Source of the DNA: Macquaria australasica
Taxonomy: Eukaryota > Chordata > Actinopteri > Centrarchiformes > Percichthyidae
Length of the DNA stretch: 64,000 nt
Direction of reading: 5' to 3'
Assembly (NCBI GenBank): GCA_005408345.1
Contig: SEMN01000016.1
Span: forward strand, 1,984,001 to 2,048,000
The notes under the pieces were generated by a model. The model had not been told where the DNA came from and did no database searches. It saw only the letters and a program-made list of their open reading frames with translations. Both the position numbers and the translations under genes were made by a program. Positions 36,061 through 49,854 of this stretch are shown here, piece after piece (the stretch's first letter is position 1; each line of letters starts with the position of its first letter).

Positions 36061-37494
36061 AGAAAAAATTTCAAGTGTTAAATCTTCCCCTCGTTATCTT
36101 TGTAAACTGCATAATGTGCCATGTGAGAGCAGAATGCTTGAAAGACACAGCAACAGTAACCATGAGGGGCGGTCAATTACCCCTAAACATTCTACCTAAG
36201 TTACCTGTAAAGTGCCACTGAGAGGTTCCCAGTGCTTAAGCAACCATATTTCTTTCTCAGTCACAGAGTTTGCCCTGAGGAACCGTAAACAGCGTTAACT
36301 AACTAACACCTTCTCCCCCGCCCCCTTCTGAGTAGTTACAAACCAGCTGGGTGGTGGCCACTGCATCATGAAACAGATACCCGAGAACAATGTGTATGTG
36401 TTGGTGTGCGGGTTTATACAGTATGTACAGTTTGTGTGTGGATGGATGGATGTTGTTTTCACTTCCTCCTTGGCCAGCTCCCTGTACTGTCTTCACAACA
36501 ACAATACCATCACACACAGCCCAAGGACAGAGCCTGGAACTGGCCATTCAACTCCACTGTTGCCATATCAGTTCCAGCTCTATCAGGGAGGGGATGAGTA
36601 AATATTCACAGCGAGTTAACAGCATGTTTATTGTTTTTTTTATATGTATAGTTTGAAAATGTGCATCAAAATGAGACATCCACTACCATTAAAGGAACTT
36701 TCATCATCAAATTTAGAGCGACTTCGCTTGTCAGGTGGTTGATGACATCTAAAGCCTGAAAAACGTTCATCTAATTCACCTAAACAACAATGCAACACTG
36801 AATGGAAACAATCTGGATGGCCCAAATACTGACAGAACGTCCATCTGGTACGTCACAATCTTGATTTGGTACCTAATTTTTTCGTGGAAAACTCAACATT
36901 ATTTGACGGAATTCATGGATTAAAAAAAAACAATCAAATGAAGCTTAACTTTTGTACTCACTGCGGCTGCTGTTTGGTCAAACCTTCAATTCTGCTCTCA
37001 GCCTTAATATACAAGCTGAAAATAAATGCTTATGTTCCCACCTTTGAGCTCACAATGCTCACAAGAGTTTTGGTACACTTGAGTAGGTAGTTGTAGTTTG
37101 TATTGTAGAGAGGAATGAGCTGATATTACATCTGCATACTGTACTTTTGTTAGGGAAGAGAGAAAGACAGATGTTGGGAAACAATACTAATTTGTCAATG
37201 CAATCTGACTCTGGCTATAATACCTGCAGCAACATCTTTACATGCCAACTTTAAGTGATTAGCCTTGACTTTACCTAGGGTAACTCATGCTAAATTATAT
37301 TAAACATTGACTATGGCATTAACATTAAAAAATCTTATATCTTTATTGATAATTTAGGCTCTGATAGATGTGACAAAAGGTTTGTTATTGATCCTTACTG
37401 AAAGATTCAGAAAGGTGATTTGATGGAAAAAAAAAGAAAAAAAAAAAAGACTTTTAGTCTGAAATAAAGTTTTGGAGTCTGATTTTTTAAATTC
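36061..37494. other. Intergenic sequence, no feature recognised
   Basis: Overlapping short open frames at 36368-36656 occur in three frames without coding signature. An A-rich run lies near 37424-37450. I see no gene or repeat family I can name. Confidence 0.5.
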
Positions 37495-37925
37495 TTTTAA
37501 TCCTGCATCAAATCATTTTTTGACCACTTGGGGGCAGCAGAAACAGGCAGTAAACGCAACACTGACATATTTTGAGTTGATATGAGGAATATCTTATTTA
37601 CACATTCAGCAAGTGCAGAGTAACATTAGAATTTATTTGGAGTTGTGTTTCTGGCCGCCTGATGTAAGTCAGATTTTTTCGTTCTCCTCGTAGTTTTGCT
37701 TTGCTCTCTACCAACCCTTGAGGGAAATCTCTGACTGTTTAACTTCTAGATGCTCCACTATGTTCACCAGTCCCTAATTTTGATGGTTGTGGGCCTGAAA
37801 ACCAAAACAACGCGCTGAAAGACACTGAAATGCTCTGCAGAGCTAAGAGGAACTGCAGAGTCATGTGGTATAGGTTTGAGTGTCATTTGACCCATTGTTA
37901 TTATAAAATATGAATATTGCTTTAA
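37495..37925. repeat. Dispersed teleost repeat with the CCACTTGGGGGCAGCAGAAA motif
   Basis: The phrases GACCACTTGGGGGCAGCAGA, GATGCTCCACTATGTTCACC and TGCTCTGCAGAGCTAAGAGG in this order match my memory of a widespread fish non-coding element. The boundaries are approximate, and terminal repeats were not resolved. Confidence 0.5.
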
Positions 37926-38875
37926 AGATTTAATTCATAAGTGCTCTTGCTCACACAATAATACATGGACCAATTAAAGCAAAAATGAGAAAACATAGAT
38001 ATCTTCATTTTGATTTAAAGGAATAAAAACAAACCTCAATTCTAGTGGATAAGTGGTGTGTAGGGCATACAGGGTAATTTCAAAAGGCCACCGATGGCAT
38101 GTCTAATCATGGCAGTATTAGTTTACTGGCCATATTTGGTCTTTGGTCTTTCTCCTTTTTCTCACAGTTCTCATTTTTCTGTCGTCTTTACGGATTTCCC
38201 TTTTGCCTCCACCAAAGGTTTGGCTGCTGTTTTATGACGGCGTAGTTATTGTGATGATGATGATTTATGTTCTAATACGCTTCTTTCTAATTTATTCCTG
38301 CTCCCTGGGTTCCCATAAATCATTGCAGATATGGAGCCAAGCTTGGCTACATGCCACTCATGCCACGGCAAACACTCCTCAAGGGACATACAAGGGCTGA
38401 AAAACACAGGGGCATAAAATACAAATCAAATGGTAACTGAATATCATCACTGTCTAGTCATTTCCTTTTACATTAAATTCAGTGACAATTACTGATGATC
38501 TAAGACTTTTTGGAGTCTTTTCTTCACTCATAAAAAAGAATAAGAAATCTTCAACAATGTATTGCATGCCTCCAACTATTTATTGGCAAAGCTGTCACTG
38601 AAGTTTTTGCAGTGAGATTTTGGGGGAATAAAATGAGTCCCTTTAACACCACACAGACCAGTGTGACTGAGCTGTCTGAGCGCTTCTGTCAGGGGTCTGT
38701 TCACTGAAGCCAGATGGCAGAAAGAGAGAAGGATGGAGAGAGAGACAGATGACAGAAATAGCAAAAAAATAAATAAAAAAATAGCAAGGTAGGAAAAGGA
38801 CAGGGTGAAAAACTGGGTGGTTTGGGGTTCCCCTGGCATTCTGCATTAAGCTAGGAACACAAACATGCACACAAA

Positions 38876-38918
<43 letters not shown>

Positions 38919-40529
38919 TAAGCCCACACATAAATGCTGAAGTATTCAGTCCAGACTCTCAATCCAACTGCTGGCTCTGAACCAACATTAACATGGTACA
39001 GTCCATACCCACATGTGGATTAAGACCGGGTCGTCCTGCCAGCTTTCTTCTTCTGTGGTAAAACTGGTGTGTGGCACCAGAGAACGAAGCCAGCAGCATC
39101 CCACTGTCCACGCCAACTCCTTCCCCTTTCTCTTCTTCTGTGGTGGTGGAGCTGGTGTGGTGACAAGGGCAGCCTGCGATGCAGTGAGGGGCCCTCACTT
39201 GACTGAATTATCTCATCAGGGTCCTTTTATTAGGAACTCAGCAGGCTTATTATTTTTATTATTAACGGCCTGTGTTTTCATCCTCAGGATGCCAGGCTTC
39301 AGTGCACACAGCTGTTTCTCCTCAACTCCTATGTTTTCTTAACTTAAGAGGTGCTTTTGCAAAATGCCGTTCAGATATTTTTCTTCAGCATCCCCCCGCT
39401 CTATGCCTATCTTTTCACTGGACTGGCGTTCCCTTTTTTTCCTCTTCCTTAGGCCGGATTAGGCCAAGTTTAACAGCCATGTCTCCAGGCTGGAGTGACA
39501 GGCTAGTAAAGTTATGTTGAATACAGCGAGCCAGATAATCATTAAAGTATGAAATAATAAATCCAAGTTTGCCTGGTTTGTCTCAAGCAAGGCACATCAA
39601 TGTGCTTGAGCATTCAAAGTGACAGTAAGAAAGCATACCTTTCTCAACAGTATATTAGTAGAAGTCTTTGGTGTGAAGTCTTTGTAGCATTTGTAGACAC
39701 CAATTATGTAATGATGATTAAATATGCATCATGAAAAAGAAATAGACAGAGGGTTAAAGGAATTGCTGGTCATGAAAAAGAAAGTATTTAAAATAGACAC
39801 AGTTCCTCAGAGAGTCTAAATGCTGAAATCCTACAGGGAAGATTTATGTGGTATATTTTTATCTATCATTCATCACACCCCCACTGTCTTTTAGGAGAGG
39901 GTCATGAAGTGAACGTGGAGACATCAGGCTGCTAGCTAATAAGCTAGTAGTGGAAGTCCGATCAATAGCACAGCTCAGGTTTCCCAGCTACATCACAGAG
40001 AGAAAGTGTAGCAGCAGCTGTTTAGAGCTTCAATCTTGGTCTGAAGTGCAAAGCTCACAAAGAGCAGAGAGGCATTCCTTAACGAGGTTTAACATATGGA
40101 CGCATTGTTCATGTAAAAGACGGCAATTCAGCTCAAACGGCAAACGTGTTTTCTTTTTTATTTATCTCTGGAAAGAGTTGCTCTTTTTTTCCCCAAACAT
40201 TAGATTGGACAGTCCACCACTCTTCACTATTCACTATTTTATATCTTACTGTCAACAACGTGTAAATAATTTCTTACAGCTGGGGACTCTAGTTTCAAGC
40301 AAAGATTACTTTCATTTGTGTATTTGTTGTTGACTATTTTCCAACAAGTTCTTCAAATTAAATGACAAAATACGTTGTTCGTCGACACACTCTAAAACAA
40401 CACGTATAAGAGTCCGGCTGTATCAGCAGGACAACATCATTTGTATCTGTGCCTTCCAAAAAACATCACAAATCGTTATCAGTTTTATGATGTGACAATG
40501 CTATGACCTCCTCACTTGCCTCACTTTGT
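37926..40529. other. Intergenic sequence with CA tract and a short tandem phrase
   Basis: A CA microsatellite covers 38877-38916. The phrase CTTCTTCTGTGGT followed by a CTGGTGTG-like phrase occurs twice, near 39046-39076 and 39132-39160, an imperfect local duplication. No gene was recognised. The open frame at 39950-40333 has no domain. Confidence 0.5.
38877..38916. repeat. (CA)n microsatellite
   Basis: A perfect run of about 20 CA units. The Val/Cys-rich minus-strand frames are artefacts. Confidence 0.95.
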
Positions 40530-40870
40530 CACTCTATAATAACATCACCTGACTTCCTCCTTTGCTCCACAATTACTACGGCCGCTATAGGGCTTCGTCA
40601 CTTGAACGTAAACATGTTATTTTGGGGCACTGGCTGAAACAACTGATTCTGTAGTTTTTCTTGGGAGGACAGTCTCCTATTTTTAGTCGTGGATTAGGTG
40701 CGCTAGTTTTTGAAAAACAATGGAGGTCTATGGCAAACAGGAATAGGCTATATCAGGCTTTAGCTACACAGGCAGTACTTGTTAGTCGGATCAATTAATT
40801 GTTGGTTATGGTCTCTTCATGGGATATATACTGTATATAGAATATCACCAGGTTTATCCTTCAAAGGGTC
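40530..40870. repeat. Dispersed teleost repeat ending GGTTTATCCTTCAAAGG
   Basis: The ordered phrases TACGGCCGCTATAGGGCTTC, GTGGATTAGGTGCGCTAGTT, AATGGAGGTCTATGGCAAAC and GGTTTATCCTTCAAAGG match a common fish non-coding repeat from memory. No coding content is present. Boundaries are approximate. Confidence 0.5.
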
Positions 40871-43324
40871 AGAACGGGAATAGCTGATAGACAACAGGGT
40901 TGTATTTCATTTTACATAAACCAAAAGCAATTCATGAGCAGAAAAAGGTAGTCCTAAAGTTGTACTATTCAACACAAAAGCATTGCTAATGTTTTACAGT
41001 TACTGCAAAACAAGCCATTTATCAATAATTCAAACCATACAGCATAAGAGCTAGGATACTGTGTTCATGAGCTCCCTAACACCATCTGAAGACTACAATA
41101 AAGACAGAGACAACCAGACACATTTCTCACAAATTCAAACCGTACAGCGGAGCTCAAGCTGCATTCAGAAGCAGAAAACATGATTCACACAATGAGACAT
41201 GCAGACACCCCTCCAGCCGTCAGTTTTTATGGATCCCAAAAGTCCCATTATCACAACCTTCCAGCCCGAAACAGGCGCATATTCTCCGAAGCTTTGCACT
41301 GGGCCCAGTGAGTCAGGGTTAATATTGGCTATTCCACTGTGCTTATATCGCTCCCAAAACTGTTCAAACTTGTAAAAATCACTGTGTGATTTCACCACCA
41401 TCTCAGTCTAGGAGGGACTGGATCAGTATTCACTAAGGCCAGCGCTAAATCGCAAGAGTGAAAACACAGGATAAAAAACATTTCTGGATAAGCAAGATGA
41501 AAGGGAGATAAGAAAAGATGGATTGGAGCAGTACAACTCAGTGACAGTTTGAGAAAATGATATGTTGGGAACGTGTTGCCGTATAATTTGGGTTGTTGTA
41601 CTATCAGCTAAAGAAGTTCAGCTGTCTAAACCTACTTTATACTCAATTTAGATATCCTGTTGAGAATTACACAACCAAAACTGTGTGAACATTTGTTGGG
41701 CCACCATGTAATTTAACTTTTTATGCATGCCATAGCGTGCCAAGGATGTTTTATTTTCCGAACGAGGTAGACTTAACCATTGAGTCACACTTTACTTCTC
41801 CTTCACCACTGATTGATGGTGGTAAGACTAGACTTGGTAAAACCAGAAAGGGGGGGGTGGTCAGTCACCATGTTAAAAAAAAAAAACACTCAGCATCCAT
41901 CAGTCGTGGTCCCAAGACAGTTGGCTTACTTTCCATCCATCTGGTTTATCAATAAAGTGATTACCCTAATAGAAAGAACAGTACATTTTAAAAGCCTCTT
42001 TACTTGTCAGATAATTAAATCAGCCAATAGAGAACCTGTTCCTGATCAGATACGTGAATTATTGATGAGCCAATGGAATCTTTGGAGGGACTCTGGGGGT
42101 TATTAATAATTGATGCACTCCATCTGGATTAATGTGTGTGTGTGTGTGTGTGTGTGTGTTTTAATTTATCCATCATTCATCCGTCCATCCATGAATCCAT
42201 CTTCAGACCCTCAGTAGTCCAAAAGCAGCAGCAACAATTGGAAAAAGGCAAAGCGCAGCAATCATGACTATGAATGCTCGTCTGACTTTGATTGCTTGAC
42301 ATTTTCCCTCAGTTGTGTGCAGAGTTATTAAAACCAAGCCTTGTGTCCTTCTGTGCCCAGTCTGAGTAATAACAGTGTAATGCAGTAAGTCAAACAGTCT
42401 TGTTCTAATTAGGTGTGGTTGTGTGCGGTGTTCCAGCGCCTGTCGACTGCTCACAGACATGACCATAAACACGTTGGGCCTCGGCACTCTGTGGATTCAC
42501 AGCACAATCCTCTGGACAGGGATGGATCCAATAAGGCCTTTTCTCTTGTGTTTTCTTTCTAAGAGGAGGAGAGAAAAAACAACAATCACAAGGGAATGTT
42601 GGTGCTAAAATAAAAGAGAGAAAGACAGTGCAGAGGGAGGAGGAAAAATAATACAGAGTGTAGCAGTCGTGACAAAAATCAGTTTTTTGATCAAAAAAGT
42701 CCATGTGTATTTGTCTTATCTTTAACTTCAAGGCGACATCTTGAATCTTGTGTGATAATTTCCTCTTTATTTCTAGTTCATAGGGAATCAGAAGAAACAG
42801 TTGTTCCAAGAAACCTTGAGGAGAAAACCCTTCATTTTTGTTATCTGCAGGTTGTGTAATAGATGTACATTTAAGAAATTACAGTGATTTTCTGCAACTG
42901 GAGCTCAATTATGGCCACTGACTAGTGTCCTAGCACGATCTGTGGTATGTTACTGACTAGTGTGGTTTTGGTTTTCATGTGGTCTGCAAAATGGACTAAA
43001 GCTTTGAACTGACACAAAGACAAACTGCCCTCAGCCAATGTTTGGTTTACAACCATAAAACATTTGATACATCGTCATATTTAAGTGCTTACAGGATGTA
43101 TAAAGTCTCACAAAATAAAGACATCTCAATTATCTCTATGTAGAGGCAGACAGTATTGACAGCCATGAGAGCGACACATTACTGTGACAGAATAAACTGA
43201 GAAGAACAATTCTTCGAAAAGAGAGACGTCATTTTCAGATTCCACAAAAAACAGCTCTGCGTCTCTTTTGCTATGAAAAGAAAAATAGAAAATCCTTTCA
43301 AAGGCAGAGTCCTGAGAGGTTGTT
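40871..43324. other. Intergenic sequence, no gene seen
   Basis: It contains a TG microsatellite at 42133-42159 and an A-rich run near 41874-41886. The open frames at 42203-42487 and 42405-42809 (minus) overlap in different frames and lack any recognisable motif. Confidence 0.5.
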
Positions 43325-44153
43325 GTTGACACTTTACAATATGGTACACAAAATCCTGACTAGATACCAACAAATTAATGAAGACCAAATCAGTAGCAAA
43401 TCTCCTACTTAATGAATGGCTATCTTGTAGTCCCTCTGAATCAGGGACTATATAGTAGATAATTACCTACTTGAGAACAGATTGCTACATACTATTCAAG
43501 TTAAAATTTTATTTGCATGGCACAATTCCATTTAAAAGCAATCCAGATGCAGAAGACAGGCAAAATACACACATTCACACATACACAGATATCAAACATC
43601 CAAAAACATACATATATACGTACATAAGAACAACAACACTTAAGGTTAAAGTCAGATATGCTGAAATGGATAAAAAGTTCTAAATGAACATAATATTGAC
43701 CAAACAATCTCAACTTAAGTTTCATTTAGTCTCTGTTCTGAAGCTTTTGATCATATCGCATGGTCTTCATCAGCAGATGGACTTTACCAAGTTGTCATGG
43801 AAATGTAGATGTTCAAATCTCCATTTTTTTATGAGCAGTTTAAGGATGTTTTTTGTTCCATGTTGGCTTACAAGTTGAGTTTCAAGGTTCTTTTTAACTT
43901 TGGAAACAGTCCATAACCTCATATCAAATACAATGCAAGACTGTAATATGCTCCTAATTAGATCAATTAGGGCATGGCACAAAACCAATAATCAATCACT
44001 TCTTTCTTATTATGTACCTATGAGGAACTATCTTTGTGCCCCCTGAAGTAAACTCATTCTGTTCATTAATTAATAAGTTGGTTCCTGATTTGTTCTGTAG
44101 TCATTCATTGGTAACTGCTCAGGATTTTGTGTATCTTATAATAAAGTGTTAAC
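43325..44153. mobile_element. 829 bp non-autonomous element with 35 bp terminal inverted repeats
   Basis: The left end (43325-43359, starting GTTGACACTTTACAATATGG) and the reverse complement of the right end (44119-44153, starting GTTAACACTTTATTATAAGA) match at 30 of 35 positions by my count. The last 15 bases, TACACAAAATCCTGA, are identical. No transposase frame is present, so it would be a MITE. No clear target-site duplication was found, so the superfamily is not assigned. Confidence 0.8.
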
Positions 44154-47100
44154 ACTGAGCCTTCCTCGCTCTCCTCTCTTTGTGGGCGGAGTTTTCACAC
44201 ACTTTGCAGTGACAAGGCAATGTGCAACAAGGTGAGGCATCGGTGAAAATCCGCTGCCTGGAGCCACCAAGCAGACCGGAGAGGAAATGAACACATCGCT
44301 CCTTTTTTCACACCTTTACCCCAACACGTCCCCACCTCTCCTCTCTCTCCCTCCCTCTTTCTCTTTCACTCATTCACCCCAGGCACCGAACTGATAATCC
44401 AAAAGGTCACCTGTGGCCTCCTTCTTTCGCCCCTCCCTTCTATTTCTCTTCTACAGTGAGAAAAAAAGAAAAAGAAAAAACAAGCCTGAGGGAGTTTCAA
44501 TCCTGATCACCCAGGGCAGGTAACTCTGGGAGTCAAGCAAGTGTCTCCTCTTCTCGTCACATTTTTCTCCCACATCACTTCCTTGTTCAGTGAGATCCTT
44601 TTCTTTATTCATTCAAGGTGAAAAGGTGACAAGGATTATTTAGCGCCTGAAAAATGTAAGCCAAAAGGTAATTCGTGATACTCTAAAAGAGCCTGGTCTC
44701 TCAAAATTAAGTAAAATAGGAACAATAATGCAAGTACTTGCTGCATGTACCAAAAAGGGAAACCTCATGAAGACATGAAAGACGAAGTAGCGTGCATTAG
44801 GGATAAACTGGCGCAAAGAGAGCTTTTAGTTTTAGTCACCATCTTTTTCTTATTTAGTCTTGACCCTCTCGACTTTTAGTCTTGACCATCAAAGTTAATT
44901 CAAGTGGATATGAGACTTTTCTCTGTGTTTTTTACTAAATAAATCTCGACTGGTGCAGCTTTATACACATATTTTAGTGCTACAAATTTCCACCCTCATC
45001 CATTAGCTTTGTGCTCAGCTATCACTTTTCAAATTATTGATTTGCAGCAATAAATTCTATGGCTTTGTGTGAGCTTCGAGGGTGAGGGACGAAAGTTCAA
45101 AAGCCAAGGGTAGGTCACCCCTCCACATTTCATTTGGACTCAATCAATATTAACACAGTCAAGGCAGACGGGTAAACCAGCGACAGCAATTTGTCCTGTT
45201 TGATTTTTACTATTAATAATCCATTTAAAGACATCGTTCCTCATGATACTTAGTGAATAAATATGAGTCAAGAGTTTCTCAGTGCTTCAAGAGCATCTAG
45301 CTTAAAATATGAAACAACAAAGTTATGTGTAAACCACAATATTGTAAAAATGTAAAAATGAAGTCTTCAACTTGATTTGCCCTGTTTGTCTGCTTTCTCC
45401 GTGTATATCTGAGATGTAGACTGTGACCTTTGTGACTCAGACATTGTAGGGTCTTTTTATTGCCCTCATTAAAATTGCCTTATTTCATATTTTTCAGACA
45501 GACACACGGTAAAAGTACAGTTCATTATGCATGGCTCCAGTGAGCCGAAGGGATGTGAAAATAAATTGAATAATAGTCTTAACTTTTTGATTGTTTCAAA
45601 ATTGCATGTGGGTGAAACTCAACCACAAGCTAGAAAAGGTTTGTTAATGACAGAAGATGAAACAAAAATATATTTTTACATGAAACCTCAACATGGTAGG
45701 CAGGAAACATTGTATGCCATACACAGCAACATTTAAAGTGTGTAAAGTGTAAGTGTAAAGTGTGTTAATGACATCTCAGGGTGTGTCTCGTGACCGCATT
45801 TAAGCCTCTGTACTGATATTATTTTTGACCTATGGTTTTTAATTATTTTCCTATCCTTTGACCTTGGTACAGTATGATAAAGTGGAGAGAAGGAACAGTT
45901 GCCCGACAGCACTTCACTGGTTTTCGCTCTTGTTTTAAGTCTCAAAGCTGTTTCAGATTGTGAGGCAGCGGGGCTTCTGTAACTCAGGAAGCCATGAGAA
46001 AGTATTGGAGACCGTCCCTTTTCATACAACAAAAGACACCCTACCTCCTTCTGCTTGTAATCTTTCACTTTTACTCTCACTCTGTTATTCTGAACCACTC
46101 TTTATTATTCCCCTCTAGCTTATTTGTCTGTGTTCCTTCTGTTTTTTTGTCTTTGTTCAGTGAAGATGTGAGATGTCTTAAAAGCAGGATTTATGACGGG
46201 ATATGCAGGAGTTGCTTCAGTTTGTCCCCAGTGACAAGAGCTTGCAGACGGTCTTGCCAAGAGCAGGTGAACTCAAGAAGAGAGAACATTTTCTATCCTA
46301 AGTATCCTCATTCTCTAGCACCAAATGTTTACACGTTGTAATTGAAAATGTGTTTCCTTTTCTTTCTTTCCTTCATTTCTTGCTTGCTTCCTCCCTCGAT
46401 CTTATTACTCTGGATCCCCTGCAACTCACTTCCTTTTGCTGACAGTGATTATTAGAAGGCACTTACTTACCTTCTAAAAGAAAGGCAGAAATCATGCAGA
46501 CATGCACATACAGGTCATGTAATGAACTCTTGCTTCCTTCAGCCTTCCAGCCATGGGAATCCAGCACAACATAGGCAGAAGTGACATCATGCAGTACCCT
46601 CGCAGGTCAAGTATAATCCCATATCATTATAATAACAGAAAACACAAAGCAACAAAAAAAGTTTTGTTTTAGCTCTGTGTGTAACTGATCATGAACTTTC
46701 ACAACATATAGTACTGTGCAACAAAAATAGATGACAAATAAAGAAAGCAAAGGATTTATGTTTTCATTGTCAGTTGTGTGTTTTACTTAAAAAGAACTGC
46801 TGATGTTTTGTTCATGTGATGTTTGTCATTAAAGGTTTTTTGTTTGCAGCATATTAATCATATTGCTGATTGCTTGGTTCTGTTGTGTTGCCACAACAAG
46901 ACAGCCAGTTGGTACTGTTTTTTACAATGGTCATATTTCTTTTTTCTATAAAGCAGATGCTATGTGATTGCGCTTGGCAATACTTTACATTGCATTATGA
47001 TGTGATGAGTAAGATGGGATCAAATAAAGAAATAGTCCCTTTGTTATGCTCAATACAACTGCCACAGGGCAGTAGATTTAAGTGCAATTATAAAAACGAT

Positions 47101-47454
47101 GCGTAATGAAATTGAATATTTGTGAGATACATGTTTTAAGATATCACAAGGATGGGAACCATGCGGGAGTGGCTGATGTCCTCACCTTCATTTTATATTT
47201 ACTGACGCAAGAACATTAATGAACCTCGTTTTTTGACACGCAGGAAATGTCCTACTGAACTACCACAGCAATTCTTATGAATCACACAGGACTGTATAAA
47301 GTTATCGATCAGTGTTAAGTACTGCATGTTTTGTTTCAATCCAGCATGGCCAGCATGTGCTTAGATTTATCCTGCTGTTTGTAATTTAGTTTATTTTTTA
47401 AAGATTTCTCTTTTTGATCACTTCCTGTACCTTTAGTACTTTTTTCACATCGAA
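44154..47454. other. Intergenic sequence, no gene seen
   Basis: 44160-44560 is pyrimidine-rich and relatively GC-rich without repeats I recognise. The open frames at 45733-46098 (minus) and 45994-46341 (plus) overlap on opposite strands and show no domain. Nothing else is assignable. Confidence 0.45.
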
Positions 47455-48205
47455 CTTTATAGCCATGCTAGCTGCATGGCTCTAGGGAGGGCAATGTCTG
47501 TCAGTCAGCTGGGTCGGTCGGTCAGTGGACAGCCATGAATTTTGTACAGATATTCCCGAGAGGATGAATCCTGCTGACCTTTCCTCAAACGCCACCAGAA
47601 GGTGGACAATCTTGGCTTTTAGTGAAATGTCTTGACAACTATTGCATGGATTGCCATGAAAAGTCGCTTAGATCCATGGTGCCCGGAGGATTAACCCAGA
47701 TGGACTGGCACAAAATCTTGTAGAGACATTAATGGTCCCAAGAAGATAAATCCTACTGACTTTGGTGATCGCCTGACTTTACCTCTAGTGCCACCATGAG
47801 ATTTCTCATTTGTGGTTTTGAGTAAGACGTCTCAACAACTATTGAATGGATTGCCGTGACATTTGGTTCAGACATGTTCCCCTCAGGATGAATTATAATA
47901 ACTCCGTTTTAATCTAGCGCCATCATAGGGTCAACATTTCCTATACATTTTTTTATTTTACTAAATACCTGCAAAACTACAATTACATTCCCATCAGCCT
48001 CAGCTGTACTCTGGGTATTAGTGCTAATTAATAAATGTTAGCATGCTAACATGCTAAACTAAGATGGTGAACATGGTAAACATTATACCTGCTAAACATC
48101 AGCATGTTAACATTGTCAGTGTAAGCATTTAGCTCAAAGCACCACTGTGTTTATGTATATATAGCCTCACAGAGCCACTAGCATGACTACAGACTCTTAG
48201 TCTTG
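47455..48205 (+). repeat. Dispersed repeat with 200 bp internal period (GCTAACATGCTAA family)
   Basis: The phrase ACAACTATTGCATGGATTGC at 47635 recurs as ACAACTATTGAATGGATTGC at 47835, exactly 200 bp later, with similar flanks (CCTGCTGACCTTT and CCTACTGACTTTG). The 3' part is rich in GCTAACATGCTAA-type palindromic phrases and ends GACTACAGACTCTTAGTC. I recognise the wording as a common teleost non-coding repeat. A minus-strand fragment lies at 18550-18775. Confidence 0.75.
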
Positions 48206-49854
48206 ATCAATGTTAAACAAGGAGATAACATTAAAATAAAAACCAGACAAAGTTGGAATGAAAACACATTAAACAAGCATTAATATTAACCACAACCATT
48301 TTATATGTTCAGAATAGCATGACTTTATTTTTATGCACCAAACAAACTTCAAAATTTCTGACAATTTCTGAAAATAATGACATGATACTTAATTCGTCTC
48401 AATGTGGAAGTTTTCACCATACTTCCCTCTCACGTCAAGGTCACAGCACAGGGTCAGCAAACAGAAACGGAGCTTGTGAATGAGTCAGCATGTTGAAAAT
48501 CATCCCTGAATGGAAAAGTGATATTCTATCTAAATAATTGGAGTAAATTACATTTTGTTAAATTCCTAGCTCACATTTTGATTTGACCTTTAAATGGCCT
48601 CTTGACCTCATCGAATGCTGTTCTTGTACCAGATGAGGTGTAACTGACTCACAGCTCTTCCTTTTTCCCTGTTCTTAAGAAAAATCATTACCCAAAGGAA
48701 AACCATTCAGAGGAGTATCATCATCGTCCAGCAATGTCACTCCTCTGTCAGCTCAAAAATATTTGAAAACAACTCCTACATCGTCAACAAAACAATAGGC
48801 CGTGTTGTTGTGAAACTATTTCACACCATTCCTCGAGTCACATGGACAGGACAGAAATACAATACTCTCGACACGCCTCGTCTTTGTCAGAGAGACAGAG
48901 TTTTTAAAAAAATCCCTGTGTTTTCAAGCATGGATCCTGAAGTCCGATGCTTTCTGCTCCATCGTGGGAACTTGTAAAGCTACGTGTGAACGTAGCTGTC
49001 TCACCTCTGGGCCTGTGCGCAGGAAATGGAAGAGTTGAAAGTGTGTTTTTGTGTGTAGGTTCGGGGTGCGGGTGGAGGGTTTCAAAAAGCAAAAGGCTTT
49101 GGAATTCTCGCAGGACGTCATCCATCATACGAGAGTAGGAGACTGGCTGAGGTTTTGCTTTATTTGCATTCGTGAGCGAATTATAAATCACCAGAAGTGA
49201 GAACAAGTGTCAATTGTCTGAGCTGTCGCTTGAACACCAGCTGGGTTTGCTGAGACATTTGTAGTTTAGTTTTCTTAAGACTGACAGGAGTTTATAGCTT
49301 TTTTAAGGGTGGTTGCACGTTTTGCGTGAAGTGTTTTTCTGTTATTAATAGCAATTGTAACTGATGAAAGGGACTCACATACCGTGTAATACACAGAGCA
49401 GAAATGTAAGCTATTTTCACACAGGTTGACACAGCCACTGTTGTGTTTGTACGCATGGGAAAACATACAGAAGAGTCAGATGAATACCTGCCCTGAGGAT
49501 GTTCAATTTCGCATATCCGCTGAGACATTCCTTTAAAAGTTTAATGCTGTACGTTACAGTTCGGTGAGAAAGGTGTCAGCCAACCAAACACTTTCTCACG
49601 GTTCAACAGTGAGGATGTGTCTGACAATCTTATTGTACCTACTGGGTAAATAAACTGAAAATATTAATGAGATTGAATGACAGCTACTGGGATGATAGTA
49701 TTTATCTAGTGTGCACATTTAATGACTATTAAATTGATACCGTGATTTACAGGTCATGTTTCAGCCAACTATTCTGTAGCTGAGGAACAAATGGCATTAG
49801 GTTGAAAAACAATAAAAAAAAATATTACTTTAAATGACATTAAGGACGATCTAG
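48206..49854. other. Intergenic sequence, no gene seen
   Basis: The overlapping open frames at 48904-49206 occur in several frames and look non-coding. No repeat family was recognised. Confidence 0.45.
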
